From positions 1-5,703 of the forward strand of contig JAFTEK010000170.1 of NCBI GenBank assembly GCA_017453705.1: DNA of 5,703 nucleotides. Direction: 5' to 3'. The notes below the pieces were generated by a model. The model was not told the DNA's origin. It saw only the letters and a list, made by a program, of their open reading frames with translations, and made no database searches. Shown piece by piece: positions 4,543 through 5,703 of the stretch. Origin of the DNA: Treponema sp. (GTDB taxonomy: Bacteria; Spirochaetota; Spirochaetia; Treponematales; Treponemataceae). How positions within the stretch are numbered: the stretch's first letter is position 1; every line of letters starts with the position of its first letter. The position numbers were made by a program, and so were the translations under genes.

Positions 4543-5703
4543 GTTTTTCCTTTGCCATGTTTGAGAGTGAAAATGCAAGGATACAGACAAGTCCCAATAC
4601 GCTTCCTGCTGCCGAAGCCTGGGTAAAGCGGTAGCTTCCTGCCAGCCTGTAGGTAAAAAGGGACAAGGTGTCAAACTTATATATCGAAAGAACAAGGGGA
4701 AGTGTTGCATCCGAGCAGCTCATCGCAAAACACAGGAGGGTTCCGCTTATGATGCTTCTTCTACAGTAGGGGAGGATAACCTTGAGCAGGCCGTCTGTTT
4801 TGCAAGGAGATAGAATTGTGGCGGCCTCAATAACGCTGTCGGGAATTTTAGACAGACATGTTTGTATTTGCCTGAAGGCAAAAGGCCAATAAAGGGCACT
4901 CTGGGCGAGTACCAACATGACGGGGCTTCCTCTCCTGATGAGGATTGTCATGCCAAGTCCCATTATTACTGATGATACCGCCATTGGAAATAGTGCGAGG
5001 GTACGTATCAGGCTTTTTCCTATAAACTTGGATAGCCTCAAAATCAGGGCAGGAACTAAGGCCGCCATGCTGCATGTGATTCCTGTAGCTGTTGCCGTAA
5101 AAAGCGTGTTCCTGAGTGAGATGTGGAAGCTTTTCATTTGGAAAAGCTGGCTCCATGCCTTGAATGAGAATGCCTTTTGTCCCCCTGTCCTCGTCGTGAA
5201 TGATGAAAAAACAATTGACAGGAGAGGAAGGACAAAGAAAATTGCTATGATTAGGATTAATGCGGCAGCCGGGGCAATTTCCTTCTTTGCCAGAGCTATG
5301 GGATCGTTTTTGTCAGAGTGTAAGGAAAGGCCTTTTTGCCTTTTTGCCGCATCCTCAGCTTTTGCAAGGGCAAAAAGGGCTGTCATTGCAGAGATGCTTT
5401 CTATAATGGAAAGGATTGCCGCTGTCCTAAAGTCCAGCCTGCTTTTTCCTGCGTGGTATATTGCGACTTCCAGTGTTGTACCGGCTGTAACCCCAAAAAG
5501 CAGGACAAACATAAAGGAAAAGAAGCAGTATATGAACACCGTTATTGCGCCAGAAATAATTGCAGGAAGCAGCTGGAAGAGTGTTATGTCCATGAAACAT
5601 CGTACTTCTCCTGCACCAAGCAGTCTGGCGCTGTCGGCTTGGTCTGTATTAAGCTCAGCCCAGCAGTCTGCTGTCGAGGACATTACAATTGGAAAGTTGT
5701 AGA
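4529..5703 (-). CDS. thiP: Thiamine/thiamine-phosphate ABC transporter permease ThiP, 5' end outside window
   Basis: Inner-membrane permease with two fused binding-protein-dependent transport domains. The visible 390 residues run from YNFPIV at the right edge to HGIL before TGA 4531-4529. E. coli ThiP has 536 residues, so roughly 150 N-terminal residues are missing; the Met at 5683 is internal. The first domain is seen from its coupling loop (ADCWAEL to LLGAGEVRCF) through TTLEVAIYHA, then DFRTAAILS, which corresponds to ThiP TTIELAIYQ and DPARAAML. A charged linker at about 112-140 joins the second domain, with further membrane helices and a second coupling loop, IPDSVIEAATILSPCKTDG, where the usual EAA-x3-G glycine is Ser. 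Near the end, FDTLSLFTYRLAGSYRFTQASA parallels E. coli ThiP FRTLPFYLYQQIGSYR, the strongest evidence against a generic Fe3+ permease. thiQ overlaps downstream. In treponemes this operon starts with thiB and can be under a TPP riboswitch; both would lie beyond the right edge. Confidence 0.88.
   Translation of the reverse strand, partial: YNFPIVMSSTADCWAELNTDQADSARLLGAGEVRCFMDITLFQLLPAIISGAITVFIYCFFSFMFVLLFGVTAGTTLEVAIYHAGKSRLDFRTAAILSIIESISAMTALFALAKAEDAAKRQKGLSLHSDKNDPIALAKKEIAPAAALILIIAIFFVLPLLSIVFSSFTTRTGGQKAFSFKAWSQLFQMKSFHISLRNTLFTATATGITCSMAALVPALILRLSKFIGKSLIRTLALFPMAVSSVIMGLGMTILIRRGSPVMLVLAQSALYWPFAFRQIQTCLSKIPDSVIEAATILSPCKTDGLLKVILPYCRRSIISGTLLCFAMSCSDATLPLVLSIYKFDTLSLFTYRLAGSYRFTQASAAGSVLGLVCILAFSLSNMAKEKHGIL
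4548..4553 (-). promoter_or_regulatory. Ribosome binding site of thiQ inside the thiP end
   Basis: AAAGGA on the - strand lies 5 nt before ATG 4542 and within the last codons of thiP. It decides the thiQ start in place of the longer upstream ATG at 4710. Confidence 0.75.

Noticed and set aside
4543..4710. 56-residue N-terminal extension of ThiQ
   Set aside because: The extension lies over thiP coding sequence in another frame, has no family similarity, and the internal ATG has a clear ribosome binding site.
4917..5702. Long open frame on the + strand opposite thiP
   Set aside because: It is antisense to a convincing ThiP coding region, has no domain, no ribosome binding site and no promoter that I can see.

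Overview
The window reads as a compact stretch of a bacterial chromosome, most likely from a Treponema-type spirochete. This is an inference from gene content: an ApbE/Ftp-type flavin transferase made as a lipoprotein with a loose spirochete-style lipobox, a ThiP-ThiQ transporter pair of the kind known in treponemes, an intragenic poly-G tract, and roughly balanced base composition judged by eye. There is no rRNA, tRNA, CRISPR array or transposase. Nearly every base is coding; the longest non-coding gap is 66 bp.

Layout from left to right. (1) Bases 16-1056, + strand: lipoprotein FAD:protein FMN transferase (ApbE/Ftp), with a run of nine G just after the signal peptide. (2) Bases 1049-2278, - strand: a divergent SDF/DAACS-family transporter whose 3' end overlaps apbE by 8 bp. 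(3) Bases 2279-2344: a dense divergent promoter region. Two extended -10 promoters point away from each other and share one palindromic -35 element, and each would start its transcript at or within a few bases of an ATG. (4) Bases 2345-3136, + strand: a protein that looks like a degenerate short-chain dehydrogenase without catalytic residues, followed 11 bp later by (5) bases 3148-3846, + strand: an MgtC/SapB-family membrane protein. These two form an operon. (6) Bases 3850-4542 and 4529 to beyond the right edge, - strand: thiQ (ATPase) and the C-terminal two thirds of thiP (permease) of a thiamine/thiamine-phosphate ABC importer. The two overlap by 14 bp, and the binding-protein gene thiB is expected just outside the window. 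The mgtC and thiQ stop codons lie 3 bp apart, inside one small inverted repeat.

Functionally, the window combines flavoprotein maturation outside the inner membrane, solute uptake, a possible Mg/pH-stress protein with an unknown partner, and vitamin B1 uptake. No complete new multi-gene system is evident. The parts most worth a second look are the shared-element divergent promoters with apparently leaderless transcripts, the poly-G tract that could switch the flavin transferase off, the SDF carrier that lacks the canonical cation-site and substrate-site residues, and the SDR-like pseudoenzyme coupled to mgtC.
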